A stretch of 64,000 nucleotides of DNA, taken from NCBI RefSeq assembly GCF_013394915.1, contig NZ_CP056771.1:310001-374000 (forward strand). Reading direction: 5' to 3'. This stretch comes from Buchnera aphidicola (Aphis gossypii). GTDB lineage: Bacteria > Pseudomonadota > Gammaproteobacteria > Enterobacterales > Enterobacteriaceae. Both the position numbers and the translations under genes were made by a program. Below the pieces are notes generated by a model. The model did not search any database and was not told the DNA's origin. It worked only from the letters and a program-made list of their open reading frames with translations. Each line of letters opens with the position of its first letter. Within the stretch, counting starts at the first letter, position 1. This document shows positions 63,459 to 64,000 of the stretch, in pieces.

Positions 63459-64000
63459 TTATTTGCATAAAATATCATTTGATATTTTAATGATTTCTAG
63501 AAATTCTTTATAATCTAACGAAGCACTACCAACAAGTAATCCATCAATATTAGGTTTTTGAAGAAAACTTTGAGCGTTTTTAGAATTAATAGAACCACCA
63601 TATTGAACAATTATTTCTTCTAAATTGTTCGAGCTATAATGATTAATATAATCTTTTATAAATTTGTTTATTGATTCTACATATACAGGATCTGCTGATA
63701 AACCCGTTCCAATAGCCCAAATAGGTTCATATGCAATTATTGAATTTATAAAAGCTTTTTCACCTAGTAATTCAAAGATGGTATTTAACTGATTTTTTAT
63801 AATCTCTTTAGTTTGATTTCTTCTTTTCTCATCTTTACTTTCTCCAACACATAAAATAGGAATTAAATATGAGTTTTTAATTAAACTAAATTTTTTTGCA
63901 ATTAATTCGTTGCTCTCATTGTGAAATAAACGTCTTTCAGAATGACCCACAATAACATATTTTACACCGACATCTTTTAGCATTAATATAGATGTTTCTC
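63459..64000 (-). CDS. tpiA: Triosephosphate isomerase, C-terminal part (runs off the window)
   Basis: Interconverts dihydroxyacetone phosphate and glyceraldehyde 3-phosphate. The visible part starts at ETSILMLKDVGVKY, which matches the middle of TpiA, so the frame continues beyond base 64000. The catalytic histidine is in VGHSERR and the catalytic glutamate in AYEPIWAIGTG. YGGSINSKNA and DGLLVGSASL form the phosphate site. Convergent with glpF with 1 bp between stops. Confidence 0.97.
   Translation of the reverse strand, partial: ETSILMLKDVGVKYVIVGHSERRLFHNESNELIAKKFSLIKNSYLIPILCVGESKDEKRRNQTKEIIKNQLNTIFELLGEKAFINSIIAYEPIWAIGTGLSADPVYVESINKFIKDYINHYSSNNLEEIIVQYGGSINSKNAQSFLQKPNIDGLLVGSASLDYKEFLEIIKISNDILCK

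Overview
The window is a stretch of the chromosome of an obligate, AT-rich, gene-poor gammaproteobacterial insect endosymbiont, almost certainly Buchnera aphidicola from an aphid. The 16S gene is gammaproteobacterial. The proteins are Escherichia coli-like but lysine-, isoleucine- and asparagine-rich. Gene blocks follow ancestral enterobacterial order with many neighbours deleted. The set trpDCFBA without trpEG, sucAB as the citric-acid-cycle genes seen here, bioABD, lolCDE, and a 16S gene not followed by 23S is the usual Buchnera pattern. I saw no insertion sequence, prophage, CRISPR array or foreign island.

Layout. 1-2677: 5' part of argS, then the 16S rRNA transcription unit (promoter, boxA, RNase III stem, rrs, tRNA-Ile, tRNA-Ala) with no 23S/5S. 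2659-8119: gloB-rnhA, dnaQ, tRNA-Asp, gmhA, gpt, grpE, ratB, smpB, tadA. 8133-12984: the lepA-lepB-rnc-era-acpS unit on the minus strand. 13231-23305: mnmA, purB, mltE, fabI, rnb, marC-family gene, lipB, lipA, pyrF, ribA on the plus strand. 23521-31494: cls, yciA, yciB, yciC and trpA-trpB-trpCF-trpD, all on the minus strand. 31701-35841: a frameshifted EamA permease, rluB, a long decayed region containing topA remnants, and suhB. 36038-44307: rlmN, ispG, hisS, glyA, bioD, bioB, bioA. 44313-51295: pgl, a short mfd, lolCDE. 51392-64000: gapA, queF, fldA, phrB, ybgI, sucAB, gpmA, pfkA, glpF and the 3' part of tpiA.

How the genes fit together. Tryptophan synthesis from anthranilate (trpDCFBA) is the host-provisioning part. 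Lower glycolysis (pfkA, tpiA, gapA, gpmA), pgl and sucAB supply energy and precursors. acpS, fabI and lipBA link acyl carrier protein to lipoylation of SucB. FldA is the likely electron donor for several radical-SAM or Fe-S enzymes encoded nearby (BioB, LipA, RlmN, IspG). lepB and lolCDE serve protein and lipoprotein export, and MltE is a lipoprotein client. rnc, era, rluB, rlmN, mnmA, tadA and queF serve RNA maturation; tRNA-Asp(GUC), also in the window, is a queuosine-type substrate for the pathway that QueF feeds.

Points most worth a second look are ongoing decay and rewiring rather than a new system. lepB and an EamA permease are each interrupted by a one-base shift at a poly(A) tract. 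topA is reduced to fossils. SuhB is intact but has lost its inositol-monophosphatase metal and phosphate residues. GlpF has an altered selectivity filter. The gloB stop codon lies inside the antisense of the tRNA-Ala T-loop. Several long perfect hairpins stand in intergenic gaps. I found nothing I would call an undescribed multi-gene system.
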